Assembly: GCF_007752135.1 (NCBI RefSeq)
Contig: NZ_CP036298.1
Span: 2,666,001-2,730,000, forward strand
DNA: 64,000 nucleotides
DNA from: Aureliella helgolandensis
GTDB taxonomy: Bacteria > Planctomycetota > Planctomycetia > Pirellulales > Pirellulaceae
Direction: 5' to 3'
The notes under the pieces are model-generated. The model did no database searches. It was not told the DNA's origin and worked only from the letters and a program-made list of their open reading frames with translations. The stretch's first letter is position 1. Every line of letters begins with the position of its first letter. This document shows positions 9,761 through 19,244 of the stretch, piece by piece. The translations under genes were made by a program, and so were the position numbers.

Positions 9761-10351
9761 CTACTTGGCCTCGAGTTCTTTGAGCATCTTCTTAAAACCT
9801 TCGACCAATTTTTCGCACACCGCATTCGGGCCGGTCATCTTGATGAAGTACTGTCCCGAATTTTCGGTGACGATGATCGCCCCCAGCATTCGGTAGTCCT
9901 TGCGAATGGTCGGTGGCACCCCGGCAAATGGAGGCGCTCCCATGGTATCCTTGAAACTACCTTGAATATCTACCCAGTGTACGGTGTTCTTGCCAACCTC
10001 GAATTTTTCAACTTTAGTTTTATCTTTGGGAGCATCCTGAAACTGTCCCTTCCAGCGTTCGATATTGGCGTCGATCGAACCGCCAGCCCCCATGATAGTG
10101 ATGCGAGCCTGAGCTTCTTCGTCCTCTTTACCCTTGTCCTCCTTGGCGGGAGCCGAGAATTCATACTGCACAATGCGAGACTTGGGCTGTTCCTTTTTCC
10201 ACTCAGCGGGCGCGGTGAGCGTTAACTTGCCATCGGCCAAAGCAATCGTGACGGGCTCAGCGGCGGTGGCCCGGGCGCTCTCCCCTGACACGGAGGAAAC
10301 GGTCATCGTAAGGGCGAGAGGCAGGACTAGAAACGAGAGTAAGTATTTCAT
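9761..10351 (-). CDS. Secreted protein of unknown function
   Basis: 196 residues. A signal peptide is clear (positive MKYLLS, hydrophobic core, SVSGESARA, cleavage near residue 24-28). The mature part has alternating beta-type segments, a Lys/Glu-rich stretch around residue 75-80 (KEDKGKEDEEAQARI), and ends in a Lys-rich helix (VEGFKKMLKELEAK). The pattern VTIALADGKLTLTAPAEWK near the N-terminus resembles proteins that score damage or dose terms in other families, but I cannot assign one. It is probably monocistronic: a terminator hairpin sits about 120 bases upstream, separating it from the TolC-type gene. Confidence 0.75.
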   Translation of the reverse strand: MKYLLSFLVLPLALTMTVSSVSGESARATAAEPVTIALADGKLTLTAPAEWKKEQPKSRIVQYEFSAPAKEDKGKEDEEAQARITIMGAGGSIDANIERWKGQFQDAPKDKTKVEKFEVGKNTVHWVDIQGSFKDTMGAPPFAGVPPTIRKDYRMLGAIIVTENSGQYFIKMTGPNAVCEKLVEGFKKMLKELEAK

Positions 10352-10468
10352 CGGAGGGTACTTCTATCGGTGGTCGTGAAAGGTAACAGAACTCTAGCAT
10401 CAATAAGTGCCAGAGGGCTCGTTATTCTACAGGATGTGACCCCAGAAATGGTGAATCGGAAAACGAAA

Positions 10469-10509
10469 AAACGGGGCGCGATAGTTTCGAAAAACTATCG
10501 ACCCCGTTT
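10469..10509 (-). terminator. Intrinsic terminator of the TolC-type gene
   Basis: Arms AAACGGGG (10469-10476) and CCCCGTTT (10502-10509) enclose an inner perfect stem, CGATAGTTT (10479-10487) with AAACTATCG (10492-10500), and a four-base loop. A CG/A bulge separates the two stems. On the minus strand the hairpin is followed by a T-rich run (TTTTTTCGTTTT, partly from the arm). It lies 85 bases after the stop of the TolC-type gene, so it most likely ends that transcript. Confidence 0.8.
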
Positions 10510-10593
10510 CAGCAGGCCCCCCTGCTCTCGTTCACAGCGCTAGCTGTTTTCTTTGTATTGTTTCGGCTTTAGGCACGAATTGCTGACCATCAC

Positions 10594-12987
10594 TTAGCGA
10601 GGCGTCCAGCTGGCCGCACCGCTGCTGTTGGCGACGCGAGGTTGGCGTTGGCCCGATACGGTGGGCCGGTTAGCTGCGGTGTCCGAAAGGGAGTATTCCT
10701 GGGAGGCTCGCACGACCTGTGCTCGTGGCTGCTCGTCGATTCCTAAACCTCCCCAGTTGTACTGGTCGCGGTCGGAGATGGTCGCTGTGTTGCTGACGGT
10801 ACGAACACCGTTGCCTGACTCCAAGCGTGCCGTCGGGCTCTTTGGCTCGACGACCGACTCCAGGTTTTGCTCCCCACCTTCCATGGCTCGATCTAAGAAC
10901 TCTTGGGCCGGGGCCGCGTCGTAATCCGATCCAGCTCCGAAGCTCGCACCGTGGTCCGAGATATTGCCTTCGGTGTGCATGCCCTGCTGCACAGGACCGT
11001 TGCTGACCACCGCTGGGCGTGTGTAGCCGTAGTCGAAGTAGATCCCACCAGCTCGCTCCCGAGCTCGCTCTTCGGCATCCCAGTACGCCTTGTCAACCCA
11101 AGCTCCCTCTTGCAGTTCGATGGAGTTCAAATCGAGCAGCGAGCCCTTCAGAGCGTGCAGGTTGACGATCCATTTGTTGTAGTCGCAGACAGCGTTGTGG
11201 TATTGTTGTTCGGCCCGAGTCCGACGCTCTTCCGCTCGCAAGAGTTGGTCGAGTAGTTGAGCCAAGTCGCCGACGTTCTCTTCGATCTGAGCTTGGTAAA
11301 CATTGATCTCCTTCTGATTGGCCGCCCACTGTTGCTGGTAGACGTGAATCAGTTCGTAATCGGATTCGATCTTCGTCCAAGCATCCGCGAGTCGGAAGAC
11401 CAGCATCACTTCCTTCTCACGCAGCTCTTCTTGCGTCTTCTTGATTTGGAATTGGGAATTCTGAATGTTGGCCATGGCACGTCGCTTGCCGAACGCTTGC
11501 GGAGTGAACTCCAACCGAGCTCCCAACTCCTGGGAACCGCCATCGGTAAGGCCTTCGAGAGCATTGGAGCCCGGATTGGGGAAGGCAATGCCGCTGCGTT
11601 GGGATGAGGCGAAGGTGTCCCCGACACCCAGGAAGCGGTAGAATCCGACCAGGTCCAGTTGCGGTAGCACTTGGTTGCGAGCGGAGATCAATTCGAGTTC
11701 ATCTTGCTTGATCGCCCACTTCTGACGGCGTAGTTCCACACTGCGTGTCAAACCTTCTCCGACCACGTCGCACCAATTGAATTGAATGCGGGCCAAGCTA
11801 GGCTCATCGAGAGGGCGAATGAATTGCCCGTCGGTTGCTCCCCAGCCGATCAATTCTCGCAGGCGTCGTTCGCGTCCCACGAGCCCTTCTGGGTCATTGC
11901 CGGGGACGGTCGAACCATTCAGTGAGGCTCGCATTTGAGCGTCGAATTGGTAGTAGAGTCCCTCGGCTTGGAAGGCAGCTTGAGGCGCGTCCTTACCAAT
12001 TTTCAATCGTTCGTTGGCCACTTTCCATAGGCTGCGTGCACTGTCCCGAGCGATCCGTGCAGTATCGAAAGCGCGATAACCGCAGTACAGATCCCAGTAG
12101 GCGTGCTCAACGGCTTGCACCATGTTGCGAACGCCAATCTCGAACTCATGCAGCGCCAAATCTTCATTGATGCGAGCCAAAGTGACCGGAATCCGATTGA
12201 CCAAAGTTCCTCGGCCACGCAACAAGGGCTGTGTGACTTGCAACTCTAGAGCAGCGGTGTAGTCGCTGGCTACATTGCGGCCAACGCCGGTTGGGATGTT
12301 GTTCCGTGAATAAACAGTTGTGAATCGGGCTGTGGTGATCGTACCGTTGGCATGTCGCTTCGAGATCGCCGCTTGTCCATTGGAATCCACTCCTTGGAAA
12401 AGCTGCGGATTGAACGGGTTGCCCGGTCCCACGTTGCGGGGCCGATCAGTGGTGTTGTAACCGAAGATGGCTGAGAACTGAGTATCAAACTCGCTCAACG
12501 CGTCTTCCACACCACCAACCTGATTGGATCGTGAAGACCCCCGCGGTGCTACCCGATTGCCTTGGGAATCAACCACAAGAGGTTGAGTGCTGGAGGTGGT
12601 GGCCATGATCGCGGGATCGTACACGCTTGGCAGCTGGCCAGGTTGTGCACTCAGCAACGCATTGGAAACGCTCCCCGTTTGCTGATTGGAGCCTCCCACG
12701 ACACGCAGAATCTTTGAATTCTGCATGGCCATGGCGATGCAGTCCTCAAGCGACAATTCTACGAATTCTTCAGGCAGGTTCGATGGCCCCAAGGGGATCG
12801 CCGTTTGCGTTGCTTCCGGCAAGCTTTGAACCTGAGTGTCCGCATATTCGATATCCATCGACTGGGCCAAGAAATTGGCCATCGAATCGTCCTGGCGAAC
12901 GAAGAAAGGCTGAGTTGGTTGACAACCAGTACAAAAGGTCAAGCAGATTTGGATCACTGCTGCCCAGCGGAATAATGGACGGCTCAT
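10594..12987 (-). CDS. TolC-family outer membrane efflux protein, long form
   Basis: About 797 residues from ATG 12985-12987, chosen because it is followed directly by a signal sequence (FRWAAVIQICLTFCTGCQP). The Cys at its end could be lipidated, although the lipobox is not canonical. The central ~450 residues carry outer-membrane-factor features: ELSLEDCIAMAMQNS at the start, LQVTQPLLRGRG, EHAYWDLYCGYRA, SARNQVLPQLDLVGFYRF, and long amphipathic helices. TolC-type proteins are usually 400-500 residues. Here there is an N-terminal linker and a ~170-residue polar C-terminal tail (after DLNSIELQEGAWVDK). No membrane-fusion or pump gene is adjacent, so the partner is unknown. Confidence 0.88.
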   Translation of the reverse strand: MSRPLFRWAAVIQICLTFCTGCQPTQPFFVRQDDSMANFLAQSMDIEYADTQVQSLPEATQTAIPLGPSNLPEEFVELSLEDCIAMAMQNSKILRVVGGSNQQTGSVSNALLSAQPGQLPSVYDPAIMATTSSTQPLVVDSQGNRVAPRGSSRSNQVGGVEDALSEFDTQFSAIFGYNTTDRPRNVGPGNPFNPQLFQGVDSNGQAAISKRHANGTITTARFTTVYSRNNIPTGVGRNVASDYTAALELQVTQPLLRGRGTLVNRIPVTLARINEDLALHEFEIGVRNMVQAVEHAYWDLYCGYRAFDTARIARDSARSLWKVANERLKIGKDAPQAAFQAEGLYYQFDAQMRASLNGSTVPGNDPEGLVGRERRLRELIGWGATDGQFIRPLDEPSLARIQFNWCDVVGEGLTRSVELRRQKWAIKQDELELISARNQVLPQLDLVGFYRFLGVGDTFASSQRSGIAFPNPGSNALEGLTDGGSQELGARLEFTPQAFGKRRAMANIQNSQFQIKKTQEELREKEVMLVFRLADAWTKIESDYELIHVYQQQWAANQKEINVYQAQIEENVGDLAQLLDQLLRAEERRTRAEQQYHNAVCDYNKWIVNLHALKGSLLDLNSIELQEGAWVDKAYWDAEERARERAGGIYFDYGYTRPAVVSNGPVQQGMHTEGNISDHGASFGAGSDYDAAPAQEFLDRAMEGGEQNLESVVEPKSPTARLESGNGVRTVSNTATISDRDQYNWGGLGIDEQPRAQVVRASQEYSLSDTAANRPTVSGQRQPRVANSSGAASWTPR

Positions 12988-13536
12988 CGAGGTGAGTTTC
13001 CTACCGAGTCTGTGGAAAGAGCGAAGGACTTGCAAACCCAAGCCAACGAGGCAAAGGTGCAGAGTCATTGCTCACCAACACGACGGAATCAATTTTTCTT
13101 TCGAGCCCCCTCGATCGTTCAGCCTGCCGAGTTCCGAAGAACTCGACAACGTCCCGACACTTTAGTTATCGTCCGCACCACCGTTAAACTTTGACTGATC
13201 GCTACAAATTACCAAAAGATCTTTTCTGCTAGCATTGTTTGCAGTATTGGGGCAAGAATCACGCCTCCCAAACATCCCAAGCTACGTAAACACTCGGTTT
13301 AGAGGACTCGAAACACCATCGAGCTGAGAGCGCTGCTTCAGAATGCAATTGCTTGCAAAGGCCGGCGTAAGAATTTTCGAGCAAATAGAAGAGGCTCGAA
13401 GTGCTAGCAAAGGGGGAGCGAGCCGGCATGTTGCAGCTGCCCCCCACTGTAATTCCAATCTCCAATCTGCCATTCCCACTCAGGCGGGAACGACATGGAT
13501 TGCGGCCGCAGCGACCTTCAGATGCGTAGCTGGAGC
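12988..13536. other. Intergenic region upstream of the TolC-type gene
   Basis: 549 bases between two minus-strand genes. It must hold the promoter of the TolC-type gene and the 3' end of the PQQ-protein transcript. Short open frames on both strands show no family resemblance. I see no strong hairpin or repeat. Confidence 0.35.
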
Positions 13537-14832
13537 TTACTTGCGAATCTCATAGCACAAAATGGCGTCATCTTCGCGAAGAATAAGGCGTCCGTTGGAG
13601 ATGACCGGATGAGCCCAGCTAGGTTTGTCGCTATCCCCCGAGCCTGGAGTCTTAAACCAACTGGAGACTTCGTAATCCTCTGGGCTAAGCTGTGCTACAC
13701 TGACAACTCCGTTTTGATAGCGCAAGAAGAGTTTTCCGTCAGCCACAACGACAGACGTGGAGTCCTTTCCTTCCCGACTACGTTTTTCCCAGACAACTTC
13801 ACCAGTCATTAGATCTGCACATTTAAAAATGCTCTGATCTTCAACGCCAAAATAGAGATGGTTGCCTACCAAGACAACGCCGCCGTGCTTGTTGCCCAGC
13901 TTCGTTTGTGGCCCGTAGATTTCCTTAATCGAAATACTGCCATCGGTACCAGGAATCTGCTGCAAAAGCGCTCCGCCTAGCTTATAGCCGGCCACGGAGT
14001 AGACATAATCGCCTTTGATAATTGGAGTTGGAATAAAAGCGGTGGGCGGTGCCATATCGTAAGCCCACTTCAATTCGCCGGTATCGGCCGCGATCCCAAT
14101 TGGTCCGCCGCCCGTGTTTTGAACATAGATTTTGCGGCCGGCAACATGACTGATGACGATCGAGGAGTGTCCCGCCCCTACGTCGCCAGGATGCTGGCAG
14201 CTCCAAACCAGCTCTCCGGTTTGCTTATCAAGCGCTACGACGGTCGATTTCTCCCCACCGGGAGTGCACAGCACTAGGTTGCCATCGACCAACGGAGACT
14301 CACTATATCCCCATTGATCTTTTTTCTTTCCACCAAAATCTTCCTTTAGATCTTTCTGCCAGGCAATCGAACCATCGCTGGTCTTCGCACAGATCAGTTG
14401 GCCATGGGGTGTAATGACGTACAACAATTCCCCATCGATGGAAGGTGTGGCCCGAGAGCCTTGCCAAGAGGCCTTGCCTTCGTTCCAAGCAGGACCGGTC
14501 TTGGACTTCCAAATCGCTTGCCCGTTATCCGCATTGAAGCAAGTCAGGTATTCGTCTTTATCTCCGTCGGCGGTCGAGGGCCCATCCCCCAAGGTGTAAA
14601 TGCGACCGGCCGAAACAGCAGGGCTAGCATATCCGCGGCCTGCACCTTGAGCGGTCCAGAGCAAACGCGGGCCATCCTGTGCCCAGTGGTCGAGCAGCCC
14701 ACTTTCCGCGGAAATAGCGGTTCGGTTCGCGCCTCGAAAAGTCGGCCAATCGTCAGCGGAAACAGTGGCTGCAAAACCGGCTAAGACGGTTAAGGCCAAG
14801 CTGAATCGCAGTGATTTAACGGAAACTCGCAT
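13537..14832 (-). CDS. Secreted PQQ-like beta-propeller protein
   Basis: 431 residues with a signal peptide (SLRFSLALTVLAGFAATVSADD, cleavage near residue 27). The mature part begins WPTFRGANRTAIS, the usual start of planctomycete outer-compartment PQQ-repeat proteins. It has repeated blades such as FNADNGQAIWKSKTGPAW, KTSDGSIAWQKDL, DKQTGELVWSCQHPG, AADTGELKWAYDM and MTGEVVWEKRSREG. The W-containing blade motif is that of BamB and quinoprotein dehydrogenases. No dehydrogenase active-site residues are evident, so binding or scaffolding outside the cytoplasm is more likely than catalysis. Confidence 0.88.
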   Translation of the reverse strand: MRVSVKSLRFSLALTVLAGFAATVSADDWPTFRGANRTAISAESGLLDHWAQDGPRLLWTAQGAGRGYASPAVSAGRIYTLGDGPSTADGDKDEYLTCFNADNGQAIWKSKTGPAWNEGKASWQGSRATPSIDGELLYVITPHGQLICAKTSDGSIAWQKDLKEDFGGKKKDQWGYSESPLVDGNLVLCTPGGEKSTVVALDKQTGELVWSCQHPGDVGAGHSSIVISHVAGRKIYVQNTGGGPIGIAADTGELKWAYDMAPPTAFIPTPIIKGDYVYSVAGYKLGGALLQQIPGTDGSISIKEIYGPQTKLGNKHGGVVLVGNHLYFGVEDQSIFKCADLMTGEVVWEKRSREGKDSTSVVVADGKLFLRYQNGVVSVAQLSPEDYEVSSWFKTPGSGDSDKPSWAHPVISNGRLILREDDAILCYEIRK

Positions 14833-15242
14833 GTCGTATACCTGTGAAGTTGCGGGGTTGATTTGAGCGAAACTCTACAACTACGAAGATAACCCACGCG
14901 ATGGTCGGTTGGAACACCGCCTTCTGCCCGCCTAACCGAATCGTAATATTTTACGACGAGTGCCTGAACCGCCCCCAAGCTTGACGGCTTGTGAATTGCG
15001 AGCGATTCTAGCTTTGGACGCGGAGATAGCCTTCCTATATTGCACTGGAGCAGCAGGCACTCTTTATTTAACTGGATGCTTTACTCTGGCTGCGACAAGG
15101 CATTTCACCAAGCCGTTCGGCGTCGGGTTCCATGTCCAACGGACTTGGATCTTTGGGTGGCTTGGTAAAGCCCGATTAGGCGGCGCTGTGGGCACTTGCC
15201 GTGGATTGCTATGAAGATGCAGACGAGCGATCCCACAGCGGG
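14833..15242. other. Intergenic region between slyX and the PQQ-protein gene
   Basis: 410 bases upstream of the PQQ-protein gene and downstream of slyX. Only short unconvincing frames are present. No terminator-like hairpin or repeat stood out. Confidence 0.35.
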
Positions 15243-15485
15243 CTAATAGTGCGGGGGACGTTCTTCCAGCGGATCGATTTGTCGCTCTTTCTGATCGCCG
15301 CGCAATTCTTTCAACTGCCGTTGCAATTGGAGCATCGACCGCTCCAACCGCATCAGCTGACGCGTTTGCTCCACCACGACTTCGTCCAGTTGCGCTGCCA
15401 AATGCTGTTGGTGGGTAAGCCCAATCTCCAGCTCGACGATACGACCTTGCATCGCTTTTAGGGAATCATCGGGAAGTGCAGGCAT
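15243..15485 (-). CDS. slyX: SlyX family protein
   Basis: 80 residues. A short coiled-coil protein: residues about 12-60 form heptad-like helices (GRIVELEIGLTHQQ, VVVEQTRQLMRLERSM, LQRQLKEL), followed by a polar tail ending in the hallmark PPHY. SlyX proteins are small cytoplasmic coiled coils of unclear function, often found near slyD or other housekeeping genes. Here the upstream neighbour, 56 bases away on the same strand, encodes an S1-domain RNA-binding protein. A start at the internal Met12 would also be compatible with family length. Confidence 0.85.
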   Translation of the reverse strand: MPALPDDSLKAMQGRIVELEIGLTHQQHLAAQLDEVVVEQTRQLMRLERSMLQLQRQLKELRGDQKERQIDPLEERPPHY

Positions 15486-15541
15486 GGGACGATTTTCTTC
15501 TCAGGAAGGGACGCTCAGAGCATCGCAAGTAGAGTAGCGGA

Positions 15542-17275
15542 CTACCATTTCAATCCAAATTGCTCGCCACCGGAGGGGCGCGCCGTTCCGCCCTTCAACG
15601 GGCCTTCGTGCTTGGGCAATACCGGTTTCGCTGGAGGCTCTTCGACGGCCTCAGCCGCTGCGCTGTTCTCCGCGGGAGCCGGAGCCGCTTGCGCCGCTTT
15701 GAGTGACAGGGAGATTCGCTGCTGGTCGGAATCCACCGACAGCACCTTCACCTCTAGCTCCTGCCCTTCTTCCACGACAGACCCGACCGAATGCACGCGG
15801 TGATGCGCTAGCTCGCTCACGTGAATCAACCCTTCCACGCCAGTTGCAATCCGGACGAAAGCACCGAACTCCGCAATACGAGTGACTGTACCATGGATCA
15901 ATGCACCGACCGGGAATTCCGCATCGACCTTCGACCATGGGTCCTCTTGTAGCGAGCGATAGGAAAGTCCAATTTTTCCAGATTGCGGATCGATCTTGTC
16001 GACTCGCACTTGGATCGTATCCCCTTCCGTCAAAATCTCGCTGGGGTGCTTGATCCTTTCCCAGGAAAGCTGGCTGATGTGCAGCAAGCCGTCGAGTCCA
16101 CCGATATCGACGAACGCACCGAAGTCCAAGATTTTCCGGACGATCCCCTCGACGGCTGCACCAACTTCCAGGTTCGCCAATCGCTCTTCGCGCTTCTCTT
16201 TTTTCTCGCGTTCCAGCACCGCACGGTGAGACAATACGAGGTTCCCGCGCCGTGGATTCGCTTCATTCACGATGCACAGCAGCTTTTGTCCAACCAACTC
16301 TTCCAAGTTCTCGATACGAAACTCGGAGGCTTGACTCGCCGGAATGAAGCCATCGATGGATCCCACCTTGCACTCCAAGCCACCCGTGTTGGAACCGGTC
16401 ACAACTGCTTCAACCACGTCCCCTTCATTCAAGTCAGACCAGTCAGCCACGTCGACGGCATTGCCAGGCACCGTAACCTCATACAATCCTTCCTGTGGCA
16501 GAAACCCTCGCACAATCACATCTAATTGAGTTCCCTCCTCAGGCAGCTCTTCGAATTGCAACGCCGGGATGACCGCTTCGTTGGCCCCCCCGAGCGACAG
16601 GAAGACGAACTCCCCTTGAGCCTTCATCACCTTGGCTTGCAAACGCTGCCCGTCCTCGAGCATTTTCCCCACTTGCAGCATGGAGTCGCCGATGAGCATC
16701 GAATCTAGATCGGAAGCCGCCAAGGCTGCCTCCAGCTCGTCTTCCATGTCTTGAGACAGCGGCCGGCGTCGCGATGGCACTTCAACTTTCGGAACAACCA
16801 CCGGTGGTGTCTCGATGACTTGTCCTCGCTTGCTCAACCCATGCTTGCGGTCTCTGGGCTTCTTGTCAGACCGGTTTCCCGCACCGGGCTTACCAGCCCC
16901 GCCAGTATTTCCCGTTGGAGTTGCGGTTGCCGCGGTCTCTCCACTGCCACTGGGCGTCGGGGCACTACTTGGATCCGAAGTGGCACTCTCGGCATTGCCA
17001 GCAGGGACAGCCGTTTTTGCCGGTTGGCTTGCCGGTTGCGCACGCTGCTGCTGCTGCCGCATTTCACGAATCTTAGCCAAGCTGATTGGCCCCCCGGCAG
17101 CGTTTTCCGCAGCGGGAGAAGACTCCTCCTTCGGTGCTTGGCTGGACGCTTCCGGCGTGCTGGTGGGCACGGCTGACTGCTCAGTTGGGAGGGCTCCCTC
17201 TGCAGCAGACGTGTCTACGTTCGTTTCGGCGGCAGTTTCAGGAGTAGCTGGCTGGGAATCTGATGCGTCAGACAT
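15542..17275 (-). CDS. S1-domain RNA-binding protein, ribosomal protein S1-like
   Basis: 577 residues. Residues 1-150 are a low-complexity Ala/Pro/Thr/Ser/Glu-rich extension. A basic patch follows (KPRDRKHGLSKRG). Four S1 OB-fold domains then occupy about residues 205-535. The third and fourth are the most typical (GIVRKILDFGAFVDIGGLDG; GTVTRIAEFGAFVRIATGVE). Ribosomal S1 of this phylum would bind mRNA at the 30S subunit. This protein has four rather than six domains and a long disordered head, so it could be S1 itself or a second S1-family translation or decay factor. slyX follows 56 bases downstream. Confidence 0.85.
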   Translation of the reverse strand: MSDASDSQPATPETAAETNVDTSAAEGALPTEQSAVPTSTPEASSQAPKEESSPAAENAAGGPISLAKIREMRQQQQRAQPASQPAKTAVPAGNAESATSDPSSAPTPSGSGETAATATPTGNTGGAGKPGAGNRSDKKPRDRKHGLSKRGQVIETPPVVVPKVEVPSRRRPLSQDMEDELEAALAASDLDSMLIGDSMLQVGKMLEDGQRLQAKVMKAQGEFVFLSLGGANEAVIPALQFEELPEEGTQLDVIVRGFLPQEGLYEVTVPGNAVDVADWSDLNEGDVVEAVVTGSNTGGLECKVGSIDGFIPASQASEFRIENLEELVGQKLLCIVNEANPRRGNLVLSHRAVLEREKKEKREERLANLEVGAAVEGIVRKILDFGAFVDIGGLDGLLHISQLSWERIKHPSEILTEGDTIQVRVDKIDPQSGKIGLSYRSLQEDPWSKVDAEFPVGALIHGTVTRIAEFGAFVRIATGVEGLIHVSELAHHRVHSVGSVVEEGQELEVKVLSVDSDQQRISLSLKAAQAAPAPAENSAAAEAVEEPPAKPVLPKHEGPLKGGTARPSGGEQFGLKW

Positions 17276-18115
17276 GGTTGGAGAACCTAAAATTAATCAA
17301 TAAGTATTTGGGTGGGCCGAACTGTTGCAGCTGGCCGCCTGCAAGGTAGCGATCGGCTTGCAAATCGCAAGCCGCTCTATTCTAGACGCGTCTGCCTCAG
17401 CTTCCAACGGCCACTTGGCATCCATAGCTCACAAGCGAGCGGTTTAATTGCCCGTCCTAGTAGCCGCCTGAGTCACAACTTGTCGATTTAATCCCGATTT
17501 CAGTTTTACGGAGTAGGCAATTTCACGAATTGGCCTGTAGCGGTAATCACCTTTCCTTGCTCACGTAATGGGACGATTTCGTCAAGCCGCTCAGTTTCGG
17601 GCCAGTGAACGCGGTAACGCGGCCATGGACGGCCGACAAGGCTTAAGGGGCCGCTACTCTCATGCCACTACGTTCAAGCCTCAAGTCGTCAACTTGGCAG
17701 TCTGGTCAGATACGATAACTACCATGCCCGCTACACAATAGTTGGCTGAGGCAGAACACTGCCCCGTTTCTCTAGACTGGCCTCTGCACGCGTCCCTCCA
17801 TACTGATTAAACAGTTTGATTGGCCTGCCCCGAGTCCATGAAGTTGCCCATGAAGTAGTTCGTGGACGGTTGAGAAGCAATCGCGGTGACACGCGACTCC
17901 TCCTGGTTCAGGCGTCCCAATCGACCATCCTTCGCTGGGAATACTGAAACTTGCGATGAAATCGATCGAGTTGAGGCTGCAAGTCTGCTGAAAGCCTCCG
18001 ATTTCAGGTATGTTCAACTCCCTCTGAAGGTTCACCGCGATTAAGGTACCACACCGTCTCGCAGAGTGGACCTACAGGTCCCCAATGCCCCCCAATGCCC
18101 GCCGGAGAACTAAAG
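17276..18115. other. Long intergenic region between the S1 protein and the DUF937 gene
   Basis: 840 bases between divergent genes, so promoters for both sides should lie here. I found no tRNA-like or structured RNA signature and no repeat. One minus-strand frame at 17807-18010 reads like protein at its end but has no start codon, and is listed among rejected items. Confidence 0.35.
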
Positions 18116-18715
18116 ATGTCGAGCCTAATGGATCTAGTTTCGAAACAAATTGGTCGCGAACAGGTCGATCAGATTGCCAGCCAACTAGGATCTTCGCGCG
18201 AACAAGTCGAAAGCGCTATTGGGATGGCCCTGCCAACCTTGCTAGGTGCGGTGGCACGCAAAGCAGACGATGCGGGGCAGTCAGCGGAGCTCCATAGCTC
18301 GCTTCAACATCACGACGATGGCATTCTGGACCAAACGGGACAGCTGTTCGGTGGCCAGCCAGCGCCCGCCCTACAATCCTTTGGCGGTGTGGGAGACCTG
18401 TTGGGCAGTATGCTGGGAGGCAGACAAGGTCGCGTCGAACAAGGTATCGGCAAAGCTTCGGGAATGAGTGGCACACAAGTTGCATCGCTACTCGCCATGC
18501 TGGCCCCCTTGGTAATGGGGGCGATTAGCCGTCAAGCTAAGACCGACAAGCTCGATTCCGACGGATTGTCAGGGATGCTGCGCGGCGAAAAGAAGGAAAT
18601 TGAGAATCAGGCCACCGGTGGATTGCTTGCCGGGCTATTGGATCAAGATGGTGACGGCGATTTTGATTTCCAAGATGTTATGAAATTGGGCATGAAGCGG
18701 TTATTTGGGAAGTAG
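18116..18715 (+). CDS. DUF937 domain protein
   Basis: 199 residues from ATG 18116 (GGAG about 10 bases upstream); an upstream in-frame ATG at 18095 lacks this site. The N-terminal half carries a DUF937 signature: helices MDLVSKQIGREQVDQIASQL and ALPTLLGAVARKA, a Gly-rich linker, then a second helical block GTQVASLLAMLAPLVMGAI. The end has an acidic DQDGDGDFDFQDVMKL stretch that resembles a calcium-binding EF-hand or dockerin-type loop. The biochemical role of this family is unknown. No signal peptide is present. Confidence 0.85.
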   Translation: MSSLMDLVSKQIGREQVDQIASQLGSSREQVESAIGMALPTLLGAVARKADDAGQSAELHSSLQHHDDGILDQTGQLFGGQPAPALQSFGGVGDLLGSMLGGRQGRVEQGIGKASGMSGTQVASLLAMLAPLVMGAISRQAKTDKLDSDGLSGMLRGEKKEIENQATGGLLAGLLDQDGDGDFDFQDVMKLGMKRLFGK

Positions 18716-18754
18716 ACTTCCCCGCAACGCCCGCCACTGACTACCGGCTTTTCC

Positions 18755-19198
18755 ATGCTCGCGCAAGCTAAAATCCCTTTCCCCGATCCAGACGACTATC
18801 CCGAGCGAGACGTCGTGATTTGGGATGGTAAGTGCAATTTCTGCAGAAGCCAGGTCGAACGCTTGCGGTGGTTCGATCGCGGGGAGCGACTCGCCTATTT
18901 GAGCCTGCACGACCCACGAGTTGCCGAGCGCTATCCCGACATGGAGCACCAGCAGCTGATGGACCAGATGTGGGTCGTCAATTCGGGTGGCTTGCGACTT
19001 GGCGGAGCTGACGCCGGCAGATATCTGAGTCGAGTGCTTCCCAGCCTGTGGTGGCTCGCCCCGTTGTTGCACTTCCCCGGCAGCATGCCGCTATGGCGGT
19101 GGCTGTATTCCAAAATTGCCAACCGTCGGTACAAAATTTCGGGGATGCAGTGCGACGACGATGGGGGCACCTGCCATTTGCATGGGATCAAGAAGTAG
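18755..19198 (+). CDS. DCC family thiol-disulfide oxidoreductase-like protein (DUF393)
   Basis: 147 residues. The family motif D-G-x-C-x-x-C is present as VIWDGKCNFC (Asp24, Gly25, Cys27, Cys30) near the N-terminus, followed by typical segments VERLRWFDRG and LGGADAGRYLSRVLPSLWWL. DCC proteins are thioredoxin-fold-like, and a redox role is presumed from the CxxC. The hydrophobic stretch around residues 95-115 may associate with the membrane. The gene starts 39 bases after the DUF937 gene on the same strand and faces purQ tail to tail. Confidence 0.88.
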   Translation: MLAQAKIPFPDPDDYPERDVVIWDGKCNFCRSQVERLRWFDRGERLAYLSLHDPRVAERYPDMEHQQLMDQMWVVNSGGLRLGGADAGRYLSRVLPSLWWLAPLLHFPGSMPLWRWLYSKIANRRYKISGMQCDDDGGTCHLHGIKK

Positions 19199-19244
19199 AA
19201 TGCTCGGCTAGCACTTCCCCCAACGGGACCAGTGCAAGGGACGG

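Noticed and set aside
16815-17303. Plus-strand frame of 162 codons opposite the S1 protein head
   Set aside because: It is the shadow of the low-complexity N-terminal part of the S1-domain gene and has no family features.
17807-18010. Minus-strand frame ending in protein-like sequence (for example NYFMGNFMDSGQANQTV before the stop)
   Set aside because: No start codon at a suitable place, only about 68 codons between stops, and no recognisable family; it could be a gene remnant or chance.
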